Assembly: GCF_030269645.1 (NCBI RefSeq)
Contig: NZ_BSTR01000018.1
Coordinates: forward strand, 1 to 64,000
Direction of reading: 5' to 3'
Source of the DNA: Actinokineospora sp. NBRC 105648
GTDB lineage: Bacteria; Actinomycetota; Actinomycetes; Mycobacteriales; Pseudonocardiaceae
Length of the DNA stretch: 64,000 bases
The position numbers were made by a program, and so were the translations under genes. The notes beneath the pieces are model-generated. The model saw only the letters and a list, made by a program, of their open reading frames with translations, made no database searches and was not told where the DNA came from. Shown here piece after piece: positions 8,310-16,757 of the stretch. Position 1 is the first letter of the stretch. Every line of letters starts with the position of its first letter.

Positions 8310-9590
8310 CTACTTCGCCGAGCCCAGGGCGCGCTCGGTCTCGACGGTCCCGTCGGTCAGCACCTCGCGCAGGTGGACGAAACCGCTGTGCCCCTGGGCT
8401 TCCAGCCGGTTCAGCTGGGTCGGGAGCTTGCCGCTGCGGCGGATCACCGTGGTCTCGCGGCCCTGCGCGCGCACCTGGCGGGCGCGCTCGAGCGCGTAGG
8501 CGATCGGGACGTCCGGTTCGAACAGCACGGCCAGGGCCGAGCGGGCCGGGGTCTGCGGGATGAGGTCGACGATGCGCTCAAAGCCCAGCGAGAAGCCGCA
8601 GGCCGGGATGTCCTTGCCCAGTGAACGGCCGACGAGCCGGTCGTAGCGGCCGCCGCCCGCGACCGAGGAGGACGACCCCGGGTGCGAGATCTCGAAGATC
8701 TGGCCGGTGTAGTAGCCCATGCCGCGCACCAGGGTGGGGTCGAACTCCCAGCGGACCGGCCTGCTCCGACCGAGGTCGGCGAGGCAGCCGACGGTGGTGG
8801 CCAGGTCGGTGACGACCTCGTCGGCCAACGTGGGCACGGCGTCGGCGAGGCGGTCGGCGACCTGGTCGGCGGGCAGGCCGACCAGGCCCTCGATGATCGA
8901 CTGCGCCTCGTCCACGGACTTCTCCGCCAGCCCGCGCTTGTCGACCAGCTCGGCGCGGACGCCCGCCCAGCCGATCTTGTCCAGCTTGTCCAGGCCGATG
9001 AAGAACCCCGCCCACTCGGACTCGGCGAGCCCGACGTGGCCCGCCAGCGCCGAGAGGAAGCGCCGGTCGGACAGCCGGACGGTGGTGTCGGTGATCCCCA
9101 CCGCGTCCAGCGCCTCGGTGGTCGCCTCGATCAGCTCCACCTCGGCCAGCACCGACGCGTCGCCGATGAGGTCGATGTCGCACTGGTAGAACTGCCGGTA
9201 GCGGCCCTTCTGCGGCCGCTCGGCGCGCCACACGGGGGCGAACTGGAACGCCCGGAAGGGCGAGGGCAGCGCGGCGTGGTTGTTGGCGTAGAAGCGCACC
9301 AGCGGCACCGTCAGGTCGAACCGCAGGCCCAGGTCGACCAGGTCGCCGAGCTTGCCGCCCGCGGCCACGTCGTCCAGGCCGCGCTTGAGGATCTGGAAGA
9401 TCAGTTTCTCATTCTCGCCGCCCTCGCCGCCCTGCAGCCGCCGGATGTCCTCCACCGCGGGCGTCTCGATGCGCTGGTAGCCGAACCGGTGGTAGACCTC
9501 GCTGATCCTGGCGAGCACGTGGTCGCGCACGGCGACGCTGTCCGGCAGCAGATCACGGGTACCACGCGGCGGACTGTTGTCGATCTTCAC
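8310..9590 (-). CDS. hisS: Histidyl-tRNA synthetase (atypical, archaeal/eukaryote-like N-terminal signature)
   Basis: Class II synthetase charging tRNA-His. Motif 2 (RAERPQKGRYRQFYQCD), the HisA signature (LVRGMGYYTGQIFEI) and motif 3 (GFSLGFERI) are present, with a C-terminal anticodon-binding domain from about residue 335. At 426 residues it is normal length. Its N-terminal third (RGTRDLLP, then NEKLIFQILKRG) differs from the usual actinobacterial HisRS, which has a GVPDY start and a DxVSKEMYTF-type segment, and recalls the archaeal/eukaryotic-like group. It lies inside the ESX locus, convergent with mycP. It may be the only HisRS or a second paralogue; the window cannot tell. Confidence 0.92.
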   Translation of the reverse strand: MKIDNSPPRGTRDLLPDSVAVRDHVLARISEVYHRFGYQRIETPAVEDIRRLQGGEGGENEKLIFQILKRGLDDVAAGGKLGDLVDLGLRFDLTVPLVRFYANNHAALPSPFRAFQFAPVWRAERPQKGRYRQFYQCDIDLIGDASVLAEVELIEATTEALDAVGITDTTVRLSDRRFLSALAGHVGLAESEWAGFFIGLDKLDKIGWAGVRAELVDKRGLAEKSVDEAQSIIEGLVGLPADQVADRLADAVPTLADEVVTDLATTVGCLADLGRSRPVRWEFDPTLVRGMGYYTGQIFEISHPGSSSSVAGGGRYDRLVGRSLGKDIPACGFSLGFERIVDLIPQTPARSALAVLFEPDVPIAYALERARQVRAQGRETTVIRRSGKLPTQLNRLEAQGHSGFVHLREVLTDGTVETERALGSAK

Positions 9591-9716
9591 CTATCGGCCC
9601 TCTACGGCTCACAGCTCACGGTTGCGGACCGTTGAAAGGTACCCCTCCGGCCCAGCGAGTTCTCGGCACGAGCCCGGGCTGCCGGTCGAGGTGGGGCACC
9701 TGGCAGCCTGCCGCGG

Positions 9717-10664
9717 GTGAGCGAATACCAGTACTACGAGTTCCGCGCGGTGGACGAACCGCTCTCCGAACAACAGCTGGGCGAAGTCCGAGCGCTGTCC
9801 ACCCGCGCCGAGATCACGCCCACCAGCTTCGTCAACGAGTACCACCGGGGCGACTTCCGCGGCGATCCCCGGGATCTGGTCGAGCGGTACTACGACGCCT
9901 TCCTCTACTACGCGAACTGGGGAACCCGGACCCTCGTCCTGCGCCTGCCCAAGAAGCTGCTGGAACCGAGCACGGCAACCCGCTACGGCGTGGACACCTG
10001 GACGCACAAGGGCGACGTCCTGGTGTCGTTGGGCTCCGACGACGAGAACGCGGACTTCGTCGACCAGGAGTTCACGCTGGACGCCTTGATCGAGGTCCGG
10101 GACGAGATAGCCGCAGGAGATACCCGTCCGTTCTACCTGGACTGGCTTGGCCGCGCGCGAATCAGGCTCGACGAGGACACAGCGCTGCCCCCGCCGCCTG
10201 CGGGCCTTGACGCGCTTTCGGATGCGCAGCAGACCCTTGCTGAGTTCCTGCGCGTGGACGACGAGCTGCTGGCCGCCGTCTACGGCGACCCGCGCCCACG
10301 TCGAGTGGACGACCTCCTCCAGGCCGCCCAGCAGCAGCGGGACGAGCGCGACCACCGGGCGCGGCTAGCACAGGCGCGGCAGGTGGAACTCGAGCGGGTG
10401 CAGGTGGCCGAGGCCGCGGCGAGGCGCGCGGAAAGGTTGCGGGGCAAGGAAGGGGAATCATGGGCGAAGGTGATGCGGCTGGTGGCGACCTACAGCCCGA
10501 AGGACTACGACTCCGCTGTCGCGCTCTTGGGCGACCTGCACGAGCTGAGCAGGCGAAGCGGCGACCAAGAGGAGTTCTTCCGCCGATGCGCCCACTTGCG
10601 CGCCGAGTTCGCCCGCAGACCCGCGTTCATCCGCAGGCTCGATGAGGCAGGTCTGCCCGGCTGA
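9717..10664 (+). CDS. Conserved hypothetical protein with C-terminal coiled coil
   Basis: 315 residues starting at GTG. I do not recognise a named domain. The first ~165 residues form a mixed alpha/beta domain rich in aromatic residues (EYQYYEFRAVDEPLSEQQ; YYDAFLYYANWGTR). A charged heptad-like helix follows (about 205-245, rich in Arg, Glu, Ala and Gln), then a short helical C-terminal domain. There is no signal peptide or membrane segment, so it is probably cytosolic. It sits between hisS and the ESX substrate genes and converges with the EspB-like gene, only two bases separating the stops. A link to secretion is possible but not shown. Confidence 0.75.
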   Translation: MSEYQYYEFRAVDEPLSEQQLGEVRALSTRAEITPTSFVNEYHRGDFRGDPRDLVERYYDAFLYYANWGTRTLVLRLPKKLLEPSTATRYGVDTWTHKGDVLVSLGSDDENADFVDQEFTLDALIEVRDEIAAGDTRPFYLDWLGRARIRLDEDTALPPPPAGLDALSDAQQTLAEFLRVDDELLAAVYGDPRPRRVDDLLQAAQQQRDERDHRARLAQARQVELERVQVAEAAARRAERLRGKEGESWAKVMRLVATYSPKDYDSAVALLGDLHELSRRSGDQEEFFRRCAHLRAEFARRPAFIRRLDEAGLPG

Positions 10665-10666
10665 GG

Positions 10667-12082
10667 TCAGTCGTTGCCGATGACGGGTGGGGAGGACTTG
10701 GTGGGGTCGCCGAAGATGTCCTTGGGGTCACCGGTGACCTGGACGCGGCGCTTGTGCTCGCCGCCCGCGCCGCCCTGGCCCATTCCGCCCATGCCCATGG
10801 GCATGCCGCCCATCATGCCGCCCGCACCGCCCGCCTTCCCGCCCTCGGCGGCCGGTGTGGCGACGGGGAGGCCCGCGGGCTTGCCGGGGGCGGCTTCGCC
10901 GACCGCGACGTAACCGCCGGGTTGGGGTGGGGTCGCGCTCGCCGCGCTGCCCATGCCCGCGCCGCCGCCACCGATGCCGCCGCCGAGTCCGCCGCCGCCC
11001 AGGCCGCCACTCTTGAGGCCCGCCAAGGGATCCGCGCCTGCGGCGGCCGGGATCGAGGAGGTGTCGGAAGGCACGGTGACGGTGGGGACGTCGGTCTTGA
11101 GGGCCCAGTTCTCCTCGGGGAAGGTGTGCGCCATGGCGACCGACTCGAAGACGCGGGAGCCGTCCATGCTCTCGCACAGGCGGACCAGCGCCTCAAGGAT
11201 TTGGCGGACCGCCTCGAACAGCTCGCGGGTCGGGCGGCGCATGCTGTCGAGGTACTGGCGGGTGCGGTCGTCGTTGCGGGCGGGCAGGCTCATCGCCCGC
11301 GAACCGTTGTCGGCGACCTCGGCGAGCAGGCCCGCCATGTCGGTGACGATCTCGCGCAGGCCGTCCGCGGTGAGGTCGAGGATCTCGCCCATCGCGGCCA
11401 TCGCGTCGGACATGTCGTTGCCCGCCAAGCCGACCCGGGTCATGTACTCGATGAACGAGTCGGCGTCGGCGCCCTTCCAGGCGGCGTCGAGACCGCCGAG
11501 GGGTTTGGTCAGCTCGTTGGCCACGTGCTCGGCCTTGCCACCGACCGCGCGCCAGCGCTCGGCCTCGGCGTGCAGCTCGCTCCAGCGGCCGACGACCGGG
11601 GCGAAGTACTCCTCGACCGGGTCGGGCATGCCCAGCTGGCGGCACAGGGCGCTGAGGAAGTCGAGGTAGCCGGCGATGTTGGCCTGCAGCTCAGGGCCGT
11701 CGAGACCGCCCTTGGGGTCCAGCGCGGGCAGCGTGGTGGCCTCGACCTCGGGCTGCGCGGGTCGTGCCGGGTCCGGGGACTCGTCTTGGTCCATGTCGTC
11801 GAAGCGGATCGGGTCGGCCTCGTACCGGTCCGCGGGCACCGGTTCGGGGCGGGCGACCTCATCGCGGGCAGGTTCACCGCGGGCGACTTCGCTGCGGTCG
11901 ACTTCACCGCGGGGAACGGGCTCGTGGTCCATGTCGTCGAACCGCATCGCGTCGCCGTCGGGCTCCGGGCGCGGCTCGCTGCCGCCGAGCGGGGCACCGG
12001 TCAGCGCGGTGCCGATGTCATCGCCGCCGATGGCATCGGCACCGCCGAGGAGATCCGCGTGCTCGTCCCGTCGCGTCCGCAT
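10667..12082 (-). CDS. EspB/PPE-like ESX-associated protein
   Basis: 471 residues in three parts. The N-terminus (1-130) is acidic and disordered, with the hexapeptide RFDDMD repeated at two sites about 45 residues apart. The middle (~135-330) is an all-helical WXG100-like fold with a WKGADAD (W-x-G) turn. The C-terminus is Gly/Pro/Met-rich and ends in KDIFGDPTKSSPPVIG, a tail I associate with actinobacterial ESX-linked helical proteins. It lacks a Sec signal, as expected of a type VII substrate. The gene follows the EspC-like gene by 8 bases, resembling EspC-EspB pairing. Export and assembly are inferred from fold and context. Confidence 0.75.
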   Translation of the reverse strand: MRTRRDEHADLLGGADAIGGDDIGTALTGAPLGGSEPRPEPDGDAMRFDDMDHEPVPRGEVDRSEVARGEPARDEVARPEPVPADRYEADPIRFDDMDQDESPDPARPAQPEVEATTLPALDPKGGLDGPELQANIAGYLDFLSALCRQLGMPDPVEEYFAPVVGRWSELHAEAERWRAVGGKAEHVANELTKPLGGLDAAWKGADADSFIEYMTRVGLAGNDMSDAMAAMGEILDLTADGLREIVTDMAGLLAEVADNGSRAMSLPARNDDRTRQYLDSMRRPTRELFEAVRQILEALVRLCESMDGSRVFESVAMAHTFPEENWALKTDVPTVTVPSDTSSIPAAAGADPLAGLKSGGLGGGGLGGGIGGGGAGMGSAASATPPQPGGYVAVGEAAPGKPAGLPVATPAAEGGKAGGAGGMMGGMPMGMGGMGQGGAGGEHKRRVQVTGDPKDIFGDPTKSSPPVIGND

Positions 12083-12090
12083 CGCTCCCC

Positions 12091-12405
12091 CTACGCCTGG
12101 CCGCTGCGCTTGATCGACTGGGCGCCGTCGTCATCGGAGCCCTGGTACTTGTCGGCGACCTGGCCGAGCGCGGTGGCGGCCGACTCCAGGGCCTCGACAC
12201 CACGGGTGAGCTGGGTGCGCAGCGCGTCGGCCGCGCGGGTGTAGGAGTCGGAGACCCTGGCGGTGCGGCCCAGGGAACCGAACGCCTCCGGGGTGAGCGG
12301 GGCGGTGCGCAGGATCTCGGCGCCCTTGGACAGCTCGTCGGCGGCGGCGGAGACCTTCTGGGCGTACGCGCTCACCCAGGCCGGGTCGACCTCGATGGCA
12401 GCCAC
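12091..12405 (-). CDS. EspC-like (WXG100-superfamily) small ESX protein
   Basis: 104 residues from GTG 12405, where GAGGAGG lies 8 bases upstream. Longer in-frame starts up to 12573 would add proline/arginine-rich residues that look non-coding. It is helical, with VDPAWV at the front, an AFGSLGR turn in the middle and a DKYQGSD end, a pattern of DUF2580/EspC-type ESX secretion-associated proteins. It probably pairs with the EspB-like protein encoded 8 bases downstream as a co-secreted complex. Family assignment rests on motif pattern only. Confidence 0.75.
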   Translation of the reverse strand: MAAIEVDPAWVSAYAQKVSAAADELSKGAEILRTAPLTPEAFGSLGRTARVSDSYTRAADALRTQLTRGVEALESAATALGQVADKYQGSDDDGAQSIKRSGQA

Positions 12406-12590
12406 GATCGACCTCCTCGGCGCGGGGATGGTGACCCTTTGACGGTAGGCGATCTGGGCTGGTTCCGGTGAGTTTCTTCGCTTGCTGCCCGTTGGGGCTT
12501 GCCGGGTGCCGCTCTGCTGGATGTTGGCCCCGGTGCTCGCGTTGTGGGCTCGATGGGGTGCGGCGTGCAACAACCACCGGACTAGCGGGG

Positions 12591-14222
12591 TCAGCCGCCC
12601 CCGGTGGGGGTTTGGGGTTGGGGGGCGGCGGCCTGGGTGGTGGAGGGGAACTGGCCGGGGGCCACCGGGACGACGTCGTAGGTCTGCAGGACATCCCGGG
12701 TGTTCAGGGACGCGCCGTTGGGAAGCAGGCGGACGATGGCGTCGGGTGCGGGCAGCTGCTCGGTGAGGCCAAGGGCCACCGCGGTGCGCTGGTCGGGGAC
12801 GCCGAACTTCACGCCGCGGTCGGAGATCAGGTAGATCGGACCGGTGCGGAAGTCCTGCTGCGAGGTCGCGCCGCGGACCACCGCCGCGCGGCCAGGGGGC
12901 ATGTAGAAGTGGTGCAGCCGCTGGCCGTCGGCGCTGGGGCTGCTGACGTCGATCGACGCGGGCTTGCCGGTGGCGTTGCGCGGGAGCGGGAGCTGTTTGC
13001 CGACGTGGACCTCGGTGTGCTGGTCGGCGTTGGGGCCCTCGCCGACGACGTTCCAGCCCAGGCAGGCGACCGGGTAGTTCGCGGGCGCCAGCGCCTCCGG
13101 GATGACCTGCGGGAACGTGGTGTCGTCGATGGTGCCCTGGCTGGGCGCGGCCGGGATCTGGTCGGGGCGGACCTTGGTGATCTCGGCGCCGCCCGCGGTG
13201 GCGGTGAAGCGGATCAGGTCGGCGGTGGTCTTCTTGATCTGCTGCACGCCGTTCTGCAGCAGCACGTAGTAGTCGGTCTGGCCCGCGCGCTCGACCTGCA
13301 CGACCGAGCCGACCGGCAGGTTGTTGATGTTGACCTGGCTGCCCGAACCCTGGCCGGGGATGGTCGGCGGGGCCAGCGCGGGGGCCTCGGGGATCGCGTT
13401 GAGCAGGCCGGTGCTGATGCCGCGGATCGCGCTCTCCTTGAGGTTGAGCGCGGAGCGGACGTTGCCCTTGGTCATGTCGACCTCGGCGCGCACGGTGTTG
13501 GCGTTCTTGATGTTGGCCGTGGCGGGCGTGCGGTAGACCAGGTACGCCTTGCCGGTCGGCGACTTGACCAGCAGCGCCTCGTTCTCGGCCAGCTCGGGGC
13601 CGAGTTCGGTGACGCCCGCGGCCACGGTGGTCTCGATCTTGTTCTCGCTGGCCGGGTTGATCAGCGTCGGGTCGAGCTGGTAGTCGTCGCAGACCGCCCA
13701 GTCGCTGCCGATGCGCTGGCCCTTCTCGGGCAGCAGCTGCGGGCCGTCCTGGATACCGGTGAGCCGGTCGCGCGGGATGTCGACGAGCTTGGCGTCCGGG
13801 ATGACCTCGGCGGGGGCCGGACCCGCGTCACCACCGCCCTCGGTCTGGCTGCCGGGCTGCTGCTGGGCGCCGGGGTTGGAGCGCGCGAGCAGCAGCAGCC
13901 GGGCCGAGGCGAGGTTGAAGGTGGGGACGAGGACCTTGCCCTTCTCGGTGTTGGTGAGCAGCACGTACACCGCCCCGGAGGGCTCGGCGATGATGATCCC
14001 GGGCTTGTCCGGGACCTTCGGCGCCGGGCTGAGCAGGCCGTAGACCAGGAAGCCGACCACGCCCACCGCGGCCAGGCAGACCCCGACGACGGTGGCGCGG
14101 GTGTGCGTGCGCATCGGGTCGTGCAGCATCACCGCGTCCTTGCGCACCAAGGCGGACTGCATCCTGCGCAGGACGAAGCGGTAGGCCTGGACCTGTGACT
14201 TCGTGGTGGGTGTTGATGGCAT
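12591..14222 (-). CDS. eccB: ESX core membrane protein EccB
   Basis: Core ESX subunit with a large extracytoplasmic domain. From ATG 14222 the protein is 543 residues: a cytosolic N-terminal segment ([20 protein letters not shown]), one transmembrane helix (about 46-68), then repeat-type periplasmic domains and a Pro/Gln-rich tail. Frame-open sequence further upstream runs antisense to eccE's Gly-Pro tract and is not coding. GGGGAG lies upstream of ATG. It is transcribed divergently from eccE and is followed by the EspC-like gene 185 bases downstream. Length is at the upper end of the family because of the proline-rich C-terminus. Confidence 0.93.
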   Translation of the reverse strand: MPSTPTTKSQVQAYRFVLRRMQSALVRKDAVMLHDPMRTHTRATVVGVCLAAVGVVGFLVYGLLSPAPKVPDKPGIIIAEPSGAVYVLLTNTEKGKVLVPTFNLASARLLLLARSNPGAQQQPGSQTEGGGDAGPAPAEVIPDAKLVDIPRDRLTGIQDGPQLLPEKGQRIGSDWAVCDDYQLDPTLINPASENKIETTVAAGVTELGPELAENEALLVKSPTGKAYLVYRTPATANIKNANTVRAEVDMTKGNVRSALNLKESAIRGISTGLLNAIPEAPALAPPTIPGQGSGSQVNINNLPVGSVVQVERAGQTDYYVLLQNGVQQIKKTTADLIRFTATAGGAEITKVRPDQIPAAPSQGTIDDTTFPQVIPEALAPANYPVACLGWNVVGEGPNADQHTEVHVGKQLPLPRNATGKPASIDVSSPSADGQRLHHFYMPPGRAAVVRGATSQQDFRTGPIYLISDRGVKFGVPDQRTAVALGLTEQLPAPDAIVRLLPNGASLNTRDVLQTYDVVPVAPGQFPSTTQAAAPQPQTPTGGG

Positions 14223-14307
14223 TCGTGGCCTGCTGCTCTCCCCGTCGCGGTACCGTTTCGCAGGATAGCCGTACCGTGTCGGCCACATGTGGGTTCTCCA
14301 CCAAAGC

Positions 14308-14316
14308 TGTGGACAA
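14308..14316 (-). promoter_or_regulatory. DnaA-box-like site upstream of eccE
   Basis: Second exact TTGTCCACA on the minus strand, in the 133-bp divergent eccB/eccE spacer. It shares the 13-mer CTGTGGACAACTC with the site upstream of eccD. Both sites lie in divergent ESX spacers. Confidence 0.4.
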
Positions 14317-14355
14317 CTCCGCGCGCACCGAGCTTGAGGGGAAGAGAACGAGCGG

Positions 14356-15975
14356 ATGTCGGTGACCACTCCTCCACGACAGGGCCGCACGCCTCCCCCC
14401 GGCCAGCCACCGCGACGCGGTCCGGGCGGTCCAGGTGGACCGGCTGGTCCCGGTGGTCCTAACGGTCCCGGTGGCCCCGCGAACCCCGGCGCCCCTAACG
14501 GACCCGGTGGTGCAGGCGGCCCCACCGGGCCCGGTAATTCCGGTAGGCACAACGCCCCGAACGGACCGGGTGCACAAGGCAGCGCTGGCGGTCCGGGAGG
14601 ACCAGGCAGCCCTGGCGGACCGGGTGGCCCAAGTGGTCCTGGTGGACCCGGTGGTCCTAACGGTCCTGGTGGTCCTGGTGCACCCCCGCCCGGTAGACCG
14701 CCAGCGGCCGAGCCGCCGCAGCCGAGCGGACCGCGCACCAAGGTCGCGGCCCGCAGGCGCAACCGCGGCGCGAGCCTCGGCGCGCTCCCGGTGGCGAACC
14801 TGATCGTCCTCGAGCTCGGCGTGGCGATCGGCCTGATCTTGCTGGCCGTCAACCTGAACCTGCGCTACATCGCCATCGGTATCGCCGCCGTTGCCCTGAT
14901 CGTGGCATTCCTGCGCTGGCGCGGCCGTTGGTTCACCCAGTGGGTCGGTCTGACGGTCCGCTACACCTTCCGTTCGCACTCCCGGGTGAGCAAGCCGCCG
15001 AGCCCGGTGACCATCGAGAACCTGGCCGCCGAGGACGGCGCCGCGGTCACCGGCCCGGACGACGCGCGGGTCAGCCTGCTGCGGCTGGCCGTCCCCGACC
15101 TGGTGGTGGCGCACGGCGTCGACCACGAGCGCAGGCCGCTGGGCCTGGCCTGGCACGAGGGCACCTGGACCGCGGTGCTGCTGGTCGACCCGGCGCCCGC
15201 GCTGGTCAGCCAGGTCGGTTCGACGCCGAGCCTGCCGCTGGGCGCGCTGGCGCCGTGCCTGGAGGACCGCGGCGTGGTCCTCGACGCGATCCAGGTGATC
15301 TGGCACTGCTACCCGGGCAGCGCGGCGCTCCCGCCGAACTCCCCCGCGCTGGCGTCCTACCTGGAGGTTCTCGGCCCGCTGTCCGCGGTGGCCCGACGCA
15401 CCACGTGGGTGGCGGTCCGGCTGGACCCGCGCCGCTGCCCGGCCGCGGTGCGCGAGCGCGGCGGCGGCGTCGTGGGCGCCCACCGCGCGCTGATCGGCGC
15501 GCTGTCGCGGGTGCGCAACGCCCTGGAGTCACGCGGCGTGCCGACCCGGCCGCTGGACCCGGACGAGCTGCTCAAGGCGGGCATCGCCTCGGCCGAGCTC
15601 ACCGGGGTGGCGGGCTCGAACGACAAGGTCAACCTGCGCGAGCGCTGGACCGGCGTCACCGCGGCGGGCATCGGGCACGCCAGCTACGCGATCACCGGCT
15701 GGCCCCAGGGCAAGGTCGCGACCAGCCTCAACGCGCTCACCGGGGTACGCGCGCTGTCGGCCACCGTGGCAATGTCGATCTCGCCGGGCGCCGACGAGGG
15801 CCAGGTCGGCCTGCGCGGTCTGGTCCGGGTCAGCGCCCGGACGCCGGAGGAGCTGGCGCACGCCGACGACCGGCTGACCGCGATCTCCGACCGGCTCGGC
15901 ATCACGCTCACGCCGCTGCGCGGGCTGCAGGTGGCCGGGCTGGCGGCGACGCTGCCGCTGGGAGGACGGGCATGA
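14356..15975 (+). CDS. eccE: ESX membrane protein EccE with collagen-like Gly-Pro N-terminus
   Basis: Peripheral ESX membrane subunit, usually attached to mycosin/EccC assemblies. Residues ~20-115 are a low-complexity stretch of repeated G-x-y/GGPGGP units. Two transmembrane helices follow (about 145-165 and 170-186), then a soluble EccE domain of ~330 residues. The tract is in frame on the gene's own strand; the complementary proline-rich frame is a shadow. The start ATG 14356 has a GAGGGGAAGAG-type site upstream. Its stop overlaps the next gene's ATG (ATGA), so they are co-translated. Confidence 0.88.
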   Translation: MSVTTPPRQGRTPPPGQPPRRGPGGPGGPAGPGGPNGPGGPANPGAPNGPGGAGGPTGPGNSGRHNAPNGPGAQGSAGGPGGPGSPGGPGGPSGPGGPGGPNGPGGPGAPPPGRPPAAEPPQPSGPRTKVAARRRNRGASLGALPVANLIVLELGVAIGLILLAVNLNLRYIAIGIAAVALIVAFLRWRGRWFTQWVGLTVRYTFRSHSRVSKPPSPVTIENLAAEDGAAVTGPDDARVSLLRLAVPDLVVAHGVDHERRPLGLAWHEGTWTAVLLVDPAPALVSQVGSTPSLPLGALAPCLEDRGVVLDAIQVIWHCYPGSAALPPNSPALASYLEVLGPLSAVARRTTWVAVRLDPRRCPAAVRERGGGVVGAHRALIGALSRVRNALESRGVPTRPLDPDELLKAGIASAELTGVAGSNDKVNLRERWTGVTAAGIGHASYAITGWPQGKVATSLNALTGVRALSATVAMSISPGADEGQVGLRGLVRVSARTPEELAHADDRLTAISDRLGITLTPLRGLQVAGLAATLPLGGRA

Positions 15976-16703
15976 GCGGGTCGAGCAGGCTGCTGGACAC
16001 CCAGGGCGGCGCGGGCGGCATCGCGCCGGAGTTCCTGGTCTCGCCGGAGATGCTGGACGCGGTCAGCCCGTCCGGCGACCGCGGCGGCATGGTGCTGGGC
16101 TCCGGCCTCGCGGGCGAGCCGCTGACGATCTCGGCGCTGCGGCCCGCACCGACCAGGATCGTGCTGGTCGGCGGGCTCTACCTGGCCCGACAGGTCGCTT
16201 TGCGGGCGATGGCGGTGGGCGCGTGGGTGGTCGTGGCCACCGGTCGCCCGGCGGCCTGGCAGGTGCTGCAGAAGGCCGCCGGGACCACTCCGGACGGTCG
16301 GCCCGCGCCGCTGGTGCAGATCCGCCGGTTGAGCCCGGTGGAGCTGCCGCGCCCGTCCGAGGACGGCCCCCTGCTGGTCGTGCACGACGGCGGTCCGACA
16401 CCGCAGGAGCTGTTCCCGCCGCGTTCCCCTTGGCAGACCACGGTTTACGTCCTGCCGTACATGCACCCGCAGGCAGGCGCGACGGCCAACGCGGCGGATC
16501 TCGTCCTGCTGCAACGGCTCCCGGTCGGCCAGGCCCAGCTGGCGGCCCGCATCTGGCGGCTGCCCCCGCCGATGGTGCAGCAGCTGACCACCCTCGCCGA
16601 CGACCAGGTGGTGGCCCTCGGCCGCAACCTCTGGCGCCCGCTGCGGCTGGTCACCACGGCGAAGGAGCAGCAGATCCTCGGCCCGGTCCGCCGGGGCGAC
16701 TGA
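15972..16703 (+). CDS. EccE-coupled protein of unknown function
   Basis: 243 residues, start overlapping the eccE stop (ATGA). I do not recognise a domain family. It shows alternating beta strands and helices (PTRIVLVGGLYLARQVALRA; GAWVVVATGRPAAWQ; DGPLLVVHDGGP), suggesting a Rossmann-like or ATPase-like fold without a P-loop. The QTTVYVLPYM and DLVLLQRLP segments resemble the strand pattern of nucleotide-binding folds. There is no signal peptide or membrane helix. Translational coupling to eccE points to a cytosolic ESX accessory role, which is inference. Confidence 0.75.
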   Translation: MSGSSRLLDTQGGAGGIAPEFLVSPEMLDAVSPSGDRGGMVLGSGLAGEPLTISALRPAPTRIVLVGGLYLARQVALRAMAVGAWVVVATGRPAAWQVLQKAAGTTPDGRPAPLVQIRRLSPVELPRPSEDGPLLVVHDGGPTPQELFPPRSPWQTTVYVLPYMHPQAGATANAADLVLLQRLPVGQAQLAARIWRLPPPMVQQLTTLADDQVVALGRNLWRPLRLVTTAKEQQILGPVRRGD

Positions 16704-16757
16704 ACGGGTCAGGCTCGGCCGAATTGCGCTTCGCCCGCGAGGTTGCGAGCATCGCGC

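Noticed and set aside
14223-14852. N-terminal part of the long eccB frame, a Pro/Gly collagen-like sequence
   Set aside because: It is the complement of eccE's in-frame Gly-Pro tract; eccB's family N-terminus starts at 14222.
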